Source: Gordius sp. MW1
Lineage: Eukaryota; Nematomorpha; Gordioida; Gordea; Gordiidae
Direction of reading: 5' to 3'
Assembly: GCA_964036665.1 (NCBI GenBank)
Contig: OZ038526.1
Location: 10,168,001 to 10,232,000, forward strand
DNA length: 64,000 nucleotides
The position numbers and the translations under genes were made by a program. Numbering within the stretch: the first letter of the stretch is position 1; each line of letters begins with the position of its first letter. Below the pieces are notes generated by a model, which saw only the letters and a program-made list of their open reading frames with translations, was not told where the DNA came from and did no database searches. Positions 1-9,776 of this stretch are shown piece by piece.

Positions 1-783
1 ATCATAAGTTAACAAAAATAATTAATAAGGTATACCTATGCACCTTTAAATGCTTTGCAAAGTGAATATAATAGATAAGCTTTAACTTTAAGCTCACAGA
101 ATTTAGCGTATTTCAAGCAAATTATTATTTGGGGTCATGGACTATACATTTCCCTAAAAAGAGCAGGTTTATGGTACACCATGCAAACATTTTTTTTTTC
201 TAATATTATAATTTAATGATTTAAAAAAGATATTCAGCATATTTATTGCCAAAGCAGCTCAGCAAAGTCCTTTGATATACCATTTTGCGCTTTTCGGGCC
301 ATTTTATTGCTTAAAAATCGTGGTAACAAAGCAATAAATTACTTTTTTATATTTATAAAGAAAAAATGTTTTATGTTTTTTTTGCGTCGTGACACATTAA
401 TTGAATAATGACATTTTTAGATGGAAGTTGTCCTTTATACCTTGTGATAAAATATGCCTTAATATTACAATACTGGCTAACTTAATTAAAAAATATTTCT
501 ACAAAGCGGTCTTTAAGGTCAAACAAAACTTCAATTATTTTCCATTTTATTATTTTTTTTCAACTTATGCATCAAATTTATCAACCATATTGATTATCAA
601 CTCTATAATTATAGATAAAGTCCTTTAAAGTTATATATTTTAATAACCATTTAATCAAGCATTTTTTTAACGTTTTAAATAAAGCGGCTCAAAACTTTTA
701 AAACAATTTGGAAATGAAACAGAGCTTGACTATCCCATTTTGTTTTGTATTATTGAGTCAGTAAACAATTAGCGAAAGTTTAA
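1..783. other. AT-rich intergenic DNA, nothing recognised
   Basis: This stretch is very AT-rich with poly-A and poly-T runs. The only open frame (near 401-628) is low-complexity, begins with TTG and resembles no known family. I see no exon, RNA gene or clear repeat boundary before the TTAA target site at 784. Confidence 0.6.
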
Positions 784-2977
784 TTAACCCGACAGGTACC
801 AGTGTAACCTGTAGGTGACGCAACTTTAAAACCCCTTTTCTCAAAAACTATTGAAGATTTGAATTGGTTTGGGTTATATCATCTGATACTATTTAATACT
901 TGTTCATTGGTTCTTGAATTATACTCGTTCAAAAATCGCAATCCGAACTGCTTTCTTTTATTCAACATTTATGTATATTCAACATTAAATTTTTGCAAAT
1001 ATACATATTTAATATGTGTTTTTCCAACATTTTGATAGTAATTTCAAATTCAAATGAGTACTTAAAAGACTTTGAAATATGTCTTAACGTTAAACGTCAC
1101 CTACAAGTTACACTCTGCAGAGCTTATGTGCCTAACATTATTTTTTTAATGTTTTAATTATAAAACTATGAATCTATTCATGATTTTTGTCTTATTTTTC
1201 TTTGCAAAAGTTGATAGTATAAAGGGGGTGGAGGTAGAATAGTCAAAAATTGCAAAAATTTTGCGCTTATAAGCTATTAAAAGCCTCGGTGAAACAATAT
1301 TTCCGATTTTCTCTGATTTTTTTTATAAAAAATATGACGGATACGGATACATAATATTTATAGATAAAATTGTACCTCCTAATATGCAAAATAACGGCTA
1401 AAATTGGTTCCGTTGATATGCGGCCTAAGATAAAGGTCTACATTTCTAAAATTTATTCTAATTTTAGGATATTCCAGATTTTAATAGCAGATGGCGGACT
1501 TTTTAAAAACGTAATCCAACTTTAAGGTTTGTAGCAATAAGTCCGCCGCTATAAAAAGTTAAAAGAGACTAAGAATAGAATTTTGACTGTCGTTATTCCC
1601 CCTCTAATATTATAAAATTTTTATTATTTTGCTTTAGATCTTTATTTTGTATGCAAAAAAATGCACTCATAATTTAAAATTGTTATATTGCTATATTTTA
1701 ACTGGTGATTAGTCTCCCAAAAATGTCAATGTCTTAAACAGAATAATATCCAATGGTATGCATGAAATCTCAAGACATAATCAGACATCTCTAAACAGTC
1801 CTAACACACAAATTTTCCAATGTTTGAGGTTTACTGGATATTTTAAATGATAGGTTCAGAATATATTAAAAATAGTGCAACTCATATTTCAATGAATAAA
1901 TCCAAGGTGCTTATGGACTTTACACAGCAAAGCAATTCATAAAAGGCAAGCTTTTAGATTTCGTTTTAAGATGTAGTGTGAGGCTCCCAAAACCGGCTAT
2001 TGTAGCTTGGAACAGCACCAAAAGGCCACGTTATCGTTGTTCAAGCAAAATGTAATAAGATTAGAAGGTGCTGTCATAAATGACTTAGCTACCTTTCAAA
2101 TTTGTCTTTTTTAGTAATCATTTTTAATGATTACTTTACAACCGCTTAATTATTAAATAGTCTTTCAAAAGTGAATATTGGAGCTAAGATCCAGTGCGTT
2201 TAATGCCTATTACTAGATATAAAATCCCTAAAAAAGAAAGGTAATCCGCAAAGGAATATTTCTAACTTCATGGCAGTACCTTGTCACAATAAAAATAGCC
2301 AGGCTTTTATTGTTATACCTATCAATGGTAGAGTTACAGTTTTTTAAAAATCTAGGAAATTTTGGTTCAATGCCCGAAGATATGTGATAAATTCATGGGC
2401 GGCGAGAATGCTATGATTAAATGTTGATGTCACAAAAGTATCTTTTCAAGGCAAAAAATGGTGCTTCCCATTATTTGAATTGGATGTCGCTTACCACAAT
2501 GCCTGCCAGCTGATTGTCTTAATAAAGAAATCATTAAAATCTGCATTTTTGTTCAATATTATCGTTAAAATACGGCCGACTTTCTAAATGAACTCAAAAT
2601 CTTAGATTTTCCATGGTCAGAGACGCGATAGAGTCATCAACTAAAAAAAGTGCACTTAACGGCGCTGCTCTGTATGCAATTAAGCAACAGTAACTTTATG
2701 CCCATACTCCAATGTCAGACTCACATTCATTGTTATTCATCGTTCCAATTTAATTTTCTAATTTTTTCCACTTATCTTAGTCTTTAATAAAATTTTAAAA
2801 TTAGCTTATTATTATGTCTTCCAGCGTAATCTGTTGGTGACACTTTTTTATTTCTGGAACTAAGGAATTTTTCTAGAATTTTTAAACTATTTAGTCATCT
2901 AGAGCATAATGCGATGCCTTAAACATTTTTTATAGAAATTGGTTTGACCGAACTGTTAGTGGTACCTGTCGGGTTAA
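784..2977. mobile_element. Decayed piggyBac-like DNA transposon
   Basis: The sequence TTAA followed by CCCGACAGGTACCA at 788 is matched at 2960-2977 by TGGTACCTGTCGGG followed by TTAA. This is a perfect 14-bp terminal inverted repeat with CCC ends, flanked by the TTAA duplication that defines the piggyBac superfamily. The element itself is 788-2973 (2,186 bp). Subterminal motifs of the form GTAAYCTGTNGGTGACR lie near both ends (about 806, inverted near 1092, and about 2826). No intact transposase remains. On the minus strand around 2050-2400 there is a faint, stop-ridden resemblance to the central part of a piggyBac transposase, which I would not rely on. The terminal structure is seen directly; the superfamily follows from established TTAA/CCC rules. 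Confidence 0.8.
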
Positions 2978-3510
2978 TCCATAGAGCTAAGTTAAACTCC
3001 AGCTATAATTCTACTCATATGGGTGAAATGATAAGATCTATATCTATGCTAATAATTTACACTGAATTAGAATAAATAAATTCATCGCCCAACATTTAGA
3101 TAAACAATCTACCGATTAAATTTAAATTTTTAGGTGACAAACTGAATCCCGCCCGAACGATAAAATTTTTTGGCCAATTCTGTAAAGCCACCGTTTTTAA
3201 TCGCCCACCCACCCTGACCCGCCCTCCAACCTTTTGAAATAATCAAATATTAATATAAACCTAAAAACTCATTACACATGTTAACCCCAGTAGCATTAAC
3301 AAAAGTTCGACCCCGTTAGTATTAAAAATCATTTATTATTAGTAAAAGGGCAGGCCCTCAAATTTTAAGGTTCGAAATTGTTCAACTCTTCTCCGAAATT
3401 CTTATTGACTTTAAAAATGACATTGCGGTTGTGGAGGCGGAAACATAAATGGCTAAAGATTTCGACCCGAGCAGAACTGCTTCTTTAGGATATTAACGTA
3501 CACAATCATG
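2978..3510. other. Intergenic DNA, nothing recognised
   Basis: No exon or delimited repeat is seen. A short C-rich stretch near 3180-3235 (repeated CCCACC/CCCGCC) looks like the edge of an old repeat but has no visible partner. Confidence 0.5.
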
Positions 3511-3729
3511 GGTGTAAGTAGAGTTATTAAATTGCTAACTTGCTTCAACTCCAGCTACCATCTGCTCGAGTTTCTGCTCGGCCCTCGAGCATTTTTATAT
3601 GCCACTGTTCTGCCTAGTGCACCGAACAGCGAGCACATATTGAGCTAACGCGCATATTGAGCAACTCAGTGTGCGTGCTCGCGTCTGGAGTTTGAAGCAA
3701 GTTAGCAATTTAACAACTCTAGGTGTAAG
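3511..3729. mobile_element. hAT-type MITE with long inverted repeats
   Basis: The element 3519-3721 (203 bp) begins TAGAGTTATTAAATTGC and ends GCAATTTAACAACTCTA. The inverted repeats extend about 35 bp through the GCTAACTTGCTTC block. It is flanked by the perfect 8-bp duplication GGTGTAAG (3511-3518 and 3722-3729). TA-G-N-G termini plus an 8-bp duplication are diagnostic of hAT elements. The GC-richer core has repeated GAGCA/CTCGAG motifs and no coding capacity. Confidence 0.88.
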
Positions 3730-4474
3730 CTGATTTTAAATTAGAGGGCAAATTTTGGTAAGCATTTAGACAGAAGCAAGCAAAATGATAAATTTTCTTT
3801 TATAATTTCACCCATGGATAATTTTAAGAGGGGAAGGCTACTTCGAGTACAACATTAATTAATTGACGTTTAACTTTCCTAGTTAAATGCTTAAAGCTTT
3901 TTGGGCTTGTATTAGTAGTGGCGTGGCTAGGGGAAGGCCAAAGGGACCAAGGCCCTTACACCAACAGCAAAATTCTGGCCCCTACGCCCCCCCCCAAAAA
4001 AAAAAAATTCTAGCCCCTTTAGCACCCCGAAGCAATTATCTAATTTATCGTGATTCATTTAATAATAATTCATCTTTATTAGTTTTCAAAAGAGTAAATC
4101 GTGACTTATTAATATTAAATTTCCACTTTGTTATTTATGAGCTATGAAAAAAGACGGGCAATTATACCTTAATTTATCTTTAAGCTCCAAACAACAGCTT
4201 ACTCAAATATGTAGGCTTTATCATTTGGGTCTGGGGCAACACCAATTTGTTATAAAGATAGCCGCTATAAAAGAGTTTTACTAATATAATTTTACAAAGA
4301 CTAACATTTTTTGTCAATATAACCGTTTCATTTGGGGCTTTACTGGATATTTACATACTAACTATACGCCATATAACTTTATGTAGCCTTAAAATAATCC
4401 TTTTAACTACATAGTTTTGTTGTAATTTAACTATATCCAATTTTGTAATAAATAAAATAAATTTTATTATGGTA
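3730..4474. other. Intergenic DNA with a degraded repeat fragment
   Basis: No gene is seen. At about 3918-4030, GGCGTGGCTAGGGGAAGGCC leads into alternating GGCCC/CCCC tracts. A similar GGCCC-rich fragment occurs at about 52,300-52,400, so this is probably one end of a dispersed element whose other end is not recognisable here. The open frame over 3887-4147 is a shadow of this repeat. Confidence 0.4.
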
Positions 4475-5107
4475 ATTTCGCTTAAAGACCTGCATGGCCA
4501 TGACCCGCGAAATTTTGCTCTAAAAGTAACAACAGCGGACGGGCCTTAATATAACCTAGCCGGGTCCGGCCGCGCATAGATATAAGTAAGGCCTGTTGAG
4601 CCCGTTACAAAATCATATAGATATTTATTGTGTGTTAAGTATAAAGAAAGGTGTGTTTTTATGATGTTGTATATTAATTTACAATTATTTAATGTATAGT
4701 GAATTAACAATGAAAATGAAATTATATATTTCTTGTTACTTATTCATCCACCAATATCTCAACGCGCATTTCAAATTGATAAGTGTTAATTAGAGACTAT
4801 ACATATAGACATGGTCCACTCCAATCGTATTCTCTAAAATTCTATTAACTTTAGAGTAGGCTAATAAAATATTAAGATGAGTATAATTTTTTACATGATT
4901 ATCATTAACATCTATTCTATTTAATAATTACAACCTAATATTAAAAGATGCAAAATAAAAGTTTTTGTATACGGTCCTGGGCTCCGGCTTTGTAAAGAAT
5001 TAGCGGACCGGGTCTATATTTATTAAATTAATATGCCCGGACCCGGCCCAGGGTTTATATATTTGTCACGGGCAGGAAGATGCCTATTGCGTGTCTCTAA
5101 TTTCGCA
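4475..5107. mobile_element. Non-autonomous hAT-like element with GC-rich subterminal blocks
   Basis: The inferred element is 4483-5099 (617 bp), from TAAAGACCTGCATGG to GCGTGTCTCTA. The flanks ATTTCGCT (4475-4482) and ATTTCGCA (5100-5107) agree at 7 of 8 positions. Just inside both ends are blocks rich in GGGTCCGGCC and CCCGGACCCGGCCC, while the core is AT-rich and non-coding. The terminal repeats are imperfect, so the exact ends are less certain than for the neighbouring elements. Confidence 0.65.
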
Positions 5108-7535
5108 TGTTCGGTAAACGAAAGATGGAAGATCTAAAATTTGGGAACATAATATGGACTTAAAAAAATAAATTTCACAGATGACTAGCTGATTATTGAG
5201 TTTGATAAATGGCCATGGAAATTGTTTTTAATCGCCATTGATTTCTCCCCACTGTTGTAAAGTTTAAGTTGTGACCCGCAAGGGAAATTGGTGTTTTCAG
5301 GAGTAGAGTATGTTTTAAGAATTAAGTATGGAAATTATATACAAATATCAAGGGTAAAAAAGGTTGCTTAGCAGACAACGAAATTTGGATGATTACTGAA
5401 TTTCATTTATTTCTCTAAATAATAAATTTACTATCAAAATAAACTTTAATAAAATTGCTAAAAGAGCACTTTGATCCTTATTTCAATGCGCCTTTCCAAA
5501 AAATTCCAACACATTTGATATTATTAATATTCAACGGAAAATAAAAGTAATCACGTTTTATTAGAAAGGTGAGTTGTAAACTAGGACCTTAAAAAAGTTA
5601 TTTAAAAATTGCCCTAAGTGCGATCAAATTAAAGGGTTTGTTTTATAGATAATAAACGTTTTTTTAACAAATTACTGAATTTTTTGAGCCAAACGTCAAA
5701 GAATTAGGGTTGTAGATAGCCTAAAAACAAATATTTTTACATTATAAATAAAAATTCAACTTTCTATTTTCGACAAAGCGTGCATGTCCATTTCAAATTG
5801 TAGATTCGAAGGAAACAAATGTCTCATATAGCCCATTATTTTCTAATTAATTTACAATTACTTAACATTAACTCCAACAACCTAAACTTGTAAATAATGG
5901 GTTAATTTAAAAAAATTAGGCACTTTTTATGACAAGTTCTTTTATAAAGGTTTGTAACTTTAGTAAAAATGAAAAAAATTGGCAAGCCTAAACGAAATAA
6001 AAATGTGTTCATGTGCCATTACAAATATGATGCAACTTTGGGTTAATAAAAGGCAAAGATAACAGAGACGATATTTTTTATCATTAATATTTAATAAAGC
6101 GACATCATAAATATAGCTTTCGACACTATGCTCCTGGAGATTTATTATTTGAAATATAATTTTAAAATTAATAGATTTTAGGCTTTTGCAATTTGTTCGG
6201 TGACCTTGAATTTTGTAATTGTGTAATGGAAAAAATGTTTGAAACATACCTCAATTAGTTATAGTAAAACTTTCACTAAATTACATGTTAAATTATTAAT
6301 TAAACTTACCACTAAAGAGACGTGCGTAACTCCCACAACAAACATGGTGTAAAAACTGCAAATTTAAGAATGGACATTAAATGTCGTAAAAGCTTTTTTT
6401 GCCAAAAATACAAAAAGGGCCATTCCCTAAGGGCGGAGCTAATCTATCTGCAATAAATTAAATAACTGATATAATTAATAAAAATGTTTAAGTTGTGTTT
6501 TCCTTCCTTTGGCGGCTCTTAACAGTAATTAGCCAAATTCAACCTTACAATATTTTCCATATTTTGTTAGAATTGGAATTAATTAATAATAGGATTGGCA
6601 AGGTAATACCTGATACCTATTAAGACTTAGACTATTTTTAGAGTTAATAATTTGCAATTATTTATTAATGCATTTTTCAATCATTTTATTAATAATATTT
6701 GGTATATAAATTATTTTGTTAGAGCTTTTTAAATTGTATGGCGTGTTAGTGAAAACGAAGCTTAAAATTAGAGTGAATATGATAATTCTATGTGTTAATT
6801 ATTTAAATTGGGTTAAAGCAAACTAATTTTTTGTCTGTATTTAATATACATGATTTTTGTTGATATTTAAATTAGTGATGAAATAGTTTTGGAAAAAATG
6901 AGTTATTCGTTATGGCCTAGAGTGTAAAATATAATCATAACCATAACTTTAGTTTAGCAGATCAGATGTGTTGAGTCCAAATAGCTTTAACATACTCTAT
7001 GCGCTATTTTCATTACTTTTGAAAGAATTGACTAATACTATAATTTGGCAAAAATAGATCATTCTAAATTGGGAAATTTAGGTTCATTCTCTAACTTAAA
7101 ATGGCTTGGGGATGGCAAAAACAGTGTTACAATTTTAATCTTTAGCCTGCCTTTTACATTAATTATAATTGTTATAGCTTATTTACATATCATTTATCAT
7201 AAAACAAAGTTTTAAGGAACTCATATTTTAATTTCGTCCTCTCCCTTTCAAGTTATACCCCTTGCACTATTTTGGCAAATAATTTTATCTGTCCGCATTT
7301 TTTAAGGTTTATCTTTTAACAATTTTACTTGCCCCCAGCACAGATTTTTTAAAATAAACCCAGTTAACAATTGGGATACTATGTAGCAGGGGTAATGCAT
7401 ATAAAATGTAAACTTGGTCATGCAAATTTGGCTAATAATACCCATATAATACTTACTATTTTCACAAAGTCAGCATTCAAATATTATGAATAAGCACAGT
7501 TTTCACATCAAATTTATTATTTTCATTCTTGTAAG
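5108..7535. other. AT-rich intergenic DNA, nothing recognised
   Basis: About 2.4 kb without a supportable feature. Several short open frames exist on both strands (for example 5960-6247 minus), but their composition matches the surrounding AT-rich DNA. None shows a recognisable domain or splice context. Confidence 0.5.
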
Positions 7536-7710
7536 GGAACTCAAATTACAATCTCTTAAAGGGCGTCAAGTTCGCTCTTCATTAGATTCAAGATTGAATA
7601 AGTTGACAAATGTTGATCTCATCGACGATTGTCATTGCTTCAATGATTCGAGAAACAACGCGAGCGGGTCCTTTAATGAATCAAGTTCTGATAAAGCATT
7701 GAAACAAAGT
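7536..7710 (+). CDS. Possible isolated exon, unidentified
   Basis: This 175-nt segment stays open and is less AT-rich than its flanks. It is preceded by a pyrimidine-containing tract ending TTCTTGTAAG at 7535 and followed by AAACAAA/GTAAAT, a usable donor. The encoded peptide is polar and serine/asparagine-rich and has no domain I recognise. It could be an exon of an unidentified plus-strand gene, possibly linked to the open frame at 8.3 kb, or chance. Nothing in the sequence ties it to unc-13, whose start is found at 37.3 kb. Confidence 0.3.
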
Positions 7711-8299
7711 AAATTAATATGTTAATATAAATATGTAATATTTTATTACTTAGCGCCAAAAGCGATAAAAATTTAACATAAATGTTTGCATGTTGTTAAA
7801 AGGAATAATTAAATTTTTTGATTGTGCAGAGAGAAAAAATTAATAAAGTGTGCTATTAAATTATTAAGGGAAACGCTAATTTGTAAAGATTGGTTTACGA
7901 TAGTTGCTTTTGTATGAAATTTTAGCCGCTTTATTCTAAAAGCCTAGAATATTTGCAACATTTAGTTTAAGTAATGTTACATTACAAAGTTAATTGTTTG
8001 ATTATTTATGACTATAAATCTTCTTGGCTCCTTGACATGCTTTTATGTATAAAAATAATTTACCATAAGTTCAGTACTTTTGCAAGCCCTTTATGAGTAC
8101 CATATTTGACAATCCAAATAAAAACACAACTGGGAGGGACCGGCTGCCAATGGAAGGACAAATAAGTCTCTCGTTCAAATATTAAGTCAGCAGGGTTCGC
8201 GAGGGTTTTACCATCACTTATATTTTTATGTTAAATAGTTGGAATAAGGGGTATATTATTTCTGCGCCAATGCATAAATGGAATCCATTTTGAAAATCA
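7711..8299. other. Intergenic or intronic DNA upstream of the orphan ORF
   Basis: Mostly AT-rich. A short GC-richer patch at about 8131-8207 may belong with the ORF that follows, because its composition is similar, but reading frames across 8208-8299 are broken. A possible splice acceptor (TTGAAAATCAG) ends at 8299. Confidence 0.4.
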
Positions 8300-9097
8300 G
8301 ATTGGCTCGTCAAAACATTTCGCCGACAAGCTTCGGGGACGCTCGGCATCGTGGAAGTGTACAACTCGAAACTCAGCCCAAACGGAACATTGCAAGATGG
8401 CGCGGATTTGTGCCTGGTCGTAGCTCCAGAAGGCCAAACCACTACTAGATCGCTCATAAAAATTGGGAAGGTTGTGGCGCCACTGATCAAATTGAAAGTA
8501 TCCAGGAACGCGGACGACCGATACAATAGGAGCTGGGCTATTTCGGCCGTGTTCGGAGTAGGTGGTCAAAGATGGGACTATGCCGGTGAAATCGATCGCA
8601 ATGCCACGGTGCGATTCCTTGCGCCATCACAAGTTGAGGCAATTGCCGCCCTGCTAAGGACTTGGATAGCCCCACAAAATCCGATCTCAATCGATAGCGA
8701 CGTAGCATTAGCTGTGCAAAGTTGGAACAGCGTGAACCCGTCCAAACTTGTAGTGAGATTAGTGAGTAGAGAAGGAGGCACCACATGGACCCTGAGCCCG
8801 GTCGATTTTGATGTCTGCCTAGACCCCGACGCACCCAACACCGAATTCACGCGTTTCGCTCTGCAGACCGAAGAACGCATGGCGCTAGAATGTTTTGGGT
8901 TCCCGTTAAATAATACGTGCGGGAGGTGTGGTCTCCCTGCTCCCTTTTCACTATCAGCCCCGCTCGTCATCAGTCAAGTTGTACTATCGGCCAAAGGTCC
9001 GGGGTCCTGGGTTCCGGATAGTCAATGGCGTAGGAATCAATACATATTCAGTGGAACGCACTACTATGTGCGCGTCAAGATCAAGGAGTGCCCATAG
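8300..9097 (+). CDS. Orphan single-exon ORF, about 265 codons, unknown function
   Basis: The frame is open from just after the in-frame stop at 8291-8293 to the TAG at 9095-9097, with no interruption. There is no convincing ATG near the start. The open frame begins right after AAAATCAG at 8299, so it may be a terminal exon, a 5'-truncated retrocopy, or an insertion. Base composition is close to 50% GC in a roughly 30% GC neighbourhood, with mixed codon third positions. The product has alternating hydrophobic and polar segments suggestive of beta strands, a central WDYAGEIDRNATVRF stretch, a CGRCG cysteine pair near residue 200 counted from 8351, and an aromatic/basic C-terminus ending in KIKECP. 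I do not recognise the family. A captured viral structural gene is possible but unproven; the minus-strand frames opposite it are shadows. Confidence 0.55.
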   Translation, partial: DWLVKTFRRQASGTLGIVEVYNSKLSPNGTLQDGADLCLVVAPEGQTTTRSLIKIGKVVAPLIKLKVSRNADDRYNRSWAISAVFGVGGQRWDYAGEIDRNATVRFLAPSQVEAIAALLRTWIAPQNPISIDSDVALAVQSWNSVNPSKLVVRLVSREGGTTWTLSPVDFDVCLDPDAPNTEFTRFALQTEERMALECFGFPLNNTCGRCGLPAPFSLSAPLVISQVVLSAKGPGSWVPDSQWRRNQYIFSGTHYYVRVKIKECP

Positions 9098-9605
9098 TGA
9101 CAAACAACGCGAAACAAATCATAAAATTAATTTTTTAATTAAAAAAATGTTAAATTTTTATTTTTGACCTTTAATTAAAAATTTACCCAATTTTATCGAT
9201 AAAGAAACTGAAAATTTTATAAACAATCAGAATGACTCTATCATCCAGTTATTTTGAAAACTTAAAACCACCTTCTAATCGTGGGATAAAATTAAGTTGC
9301 TCACTTTACATTTTCACGTTTTAAAAATAGGGACCTTGTCTAAAAGAGTTATAGTTAACGATTTTTTAAGGCCCAAGATTTAAAAATCAGCGTAGCCATA
9401 AAACAGCATATATTAAAACCCGTCCGTCTCCATTCTTCTTATTTTTTAAAATATCGGGAGAACCGGGTTAGAATTGCCTTAAGATTTAATCGCGTTAAAA
9501 ACGACGAAAATGATTTTGATATTTATTTGTCTGTATATATTTAAGGTTTATTTCTATAATATAAACAAATTCGATGAAAATTTTACTAGTTTTTTCACAT
9601 ATTCT
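9098..9605. other. AT-rich 3' flank of the orphan ORF
   Basis: No gene is seen. The sequence becomes strongly AT-rich directly after the stop, with AATTAATTTTTTAATTAAAAAAATG-like runs. No obvious target-site duplication for the ORF block was found by eye. Confidence 0.45.
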
Positions 9606-9725
9606 AGTAATGTTTTGATCTCGTCTCGGTCTCGAAAGCAAATTCTCGTATTGAGTGCCATTATGAGAATCTCGATCTCTTCTAGCCCTAGAAAACTCTC
9701 GGTCTCGTCTCGTATCTCGACTTTT
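9606..9725. repeat. Fragment of the CTCGTCTCG hAT-like terminal array
   Basis: TAATGTTTTGATCTCGTCTC at about 9606 is followed by repeated GATCTCG/GTCTCG/TCTCGA units to about 9722. The same array forms the termini at 17,516-17,640, 21,245-21,278 and 26,516-26,665. Only one end is visible here, so this looks like a truncated copy. Confidence 0.6.
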
Positions 9726-9776
9726 AAATTTTTATACTACCTAAATTAATCCTTTAATTCATTTAAATAATCAAAT

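Noticed and set aside
5960-6247. Minus-strand ORF of 95 codons
   Set aside because: Composition equals the surrounding AT-rich DNA; no motif or splice context supports it.
8218-8970. Minus-strand ORFs opposite the orphan ORF
   Set aside because: They overlap the longer plus-strand frame, lack recognisable domains and are expected antisense shadows of GC-rich coding-like sequence.
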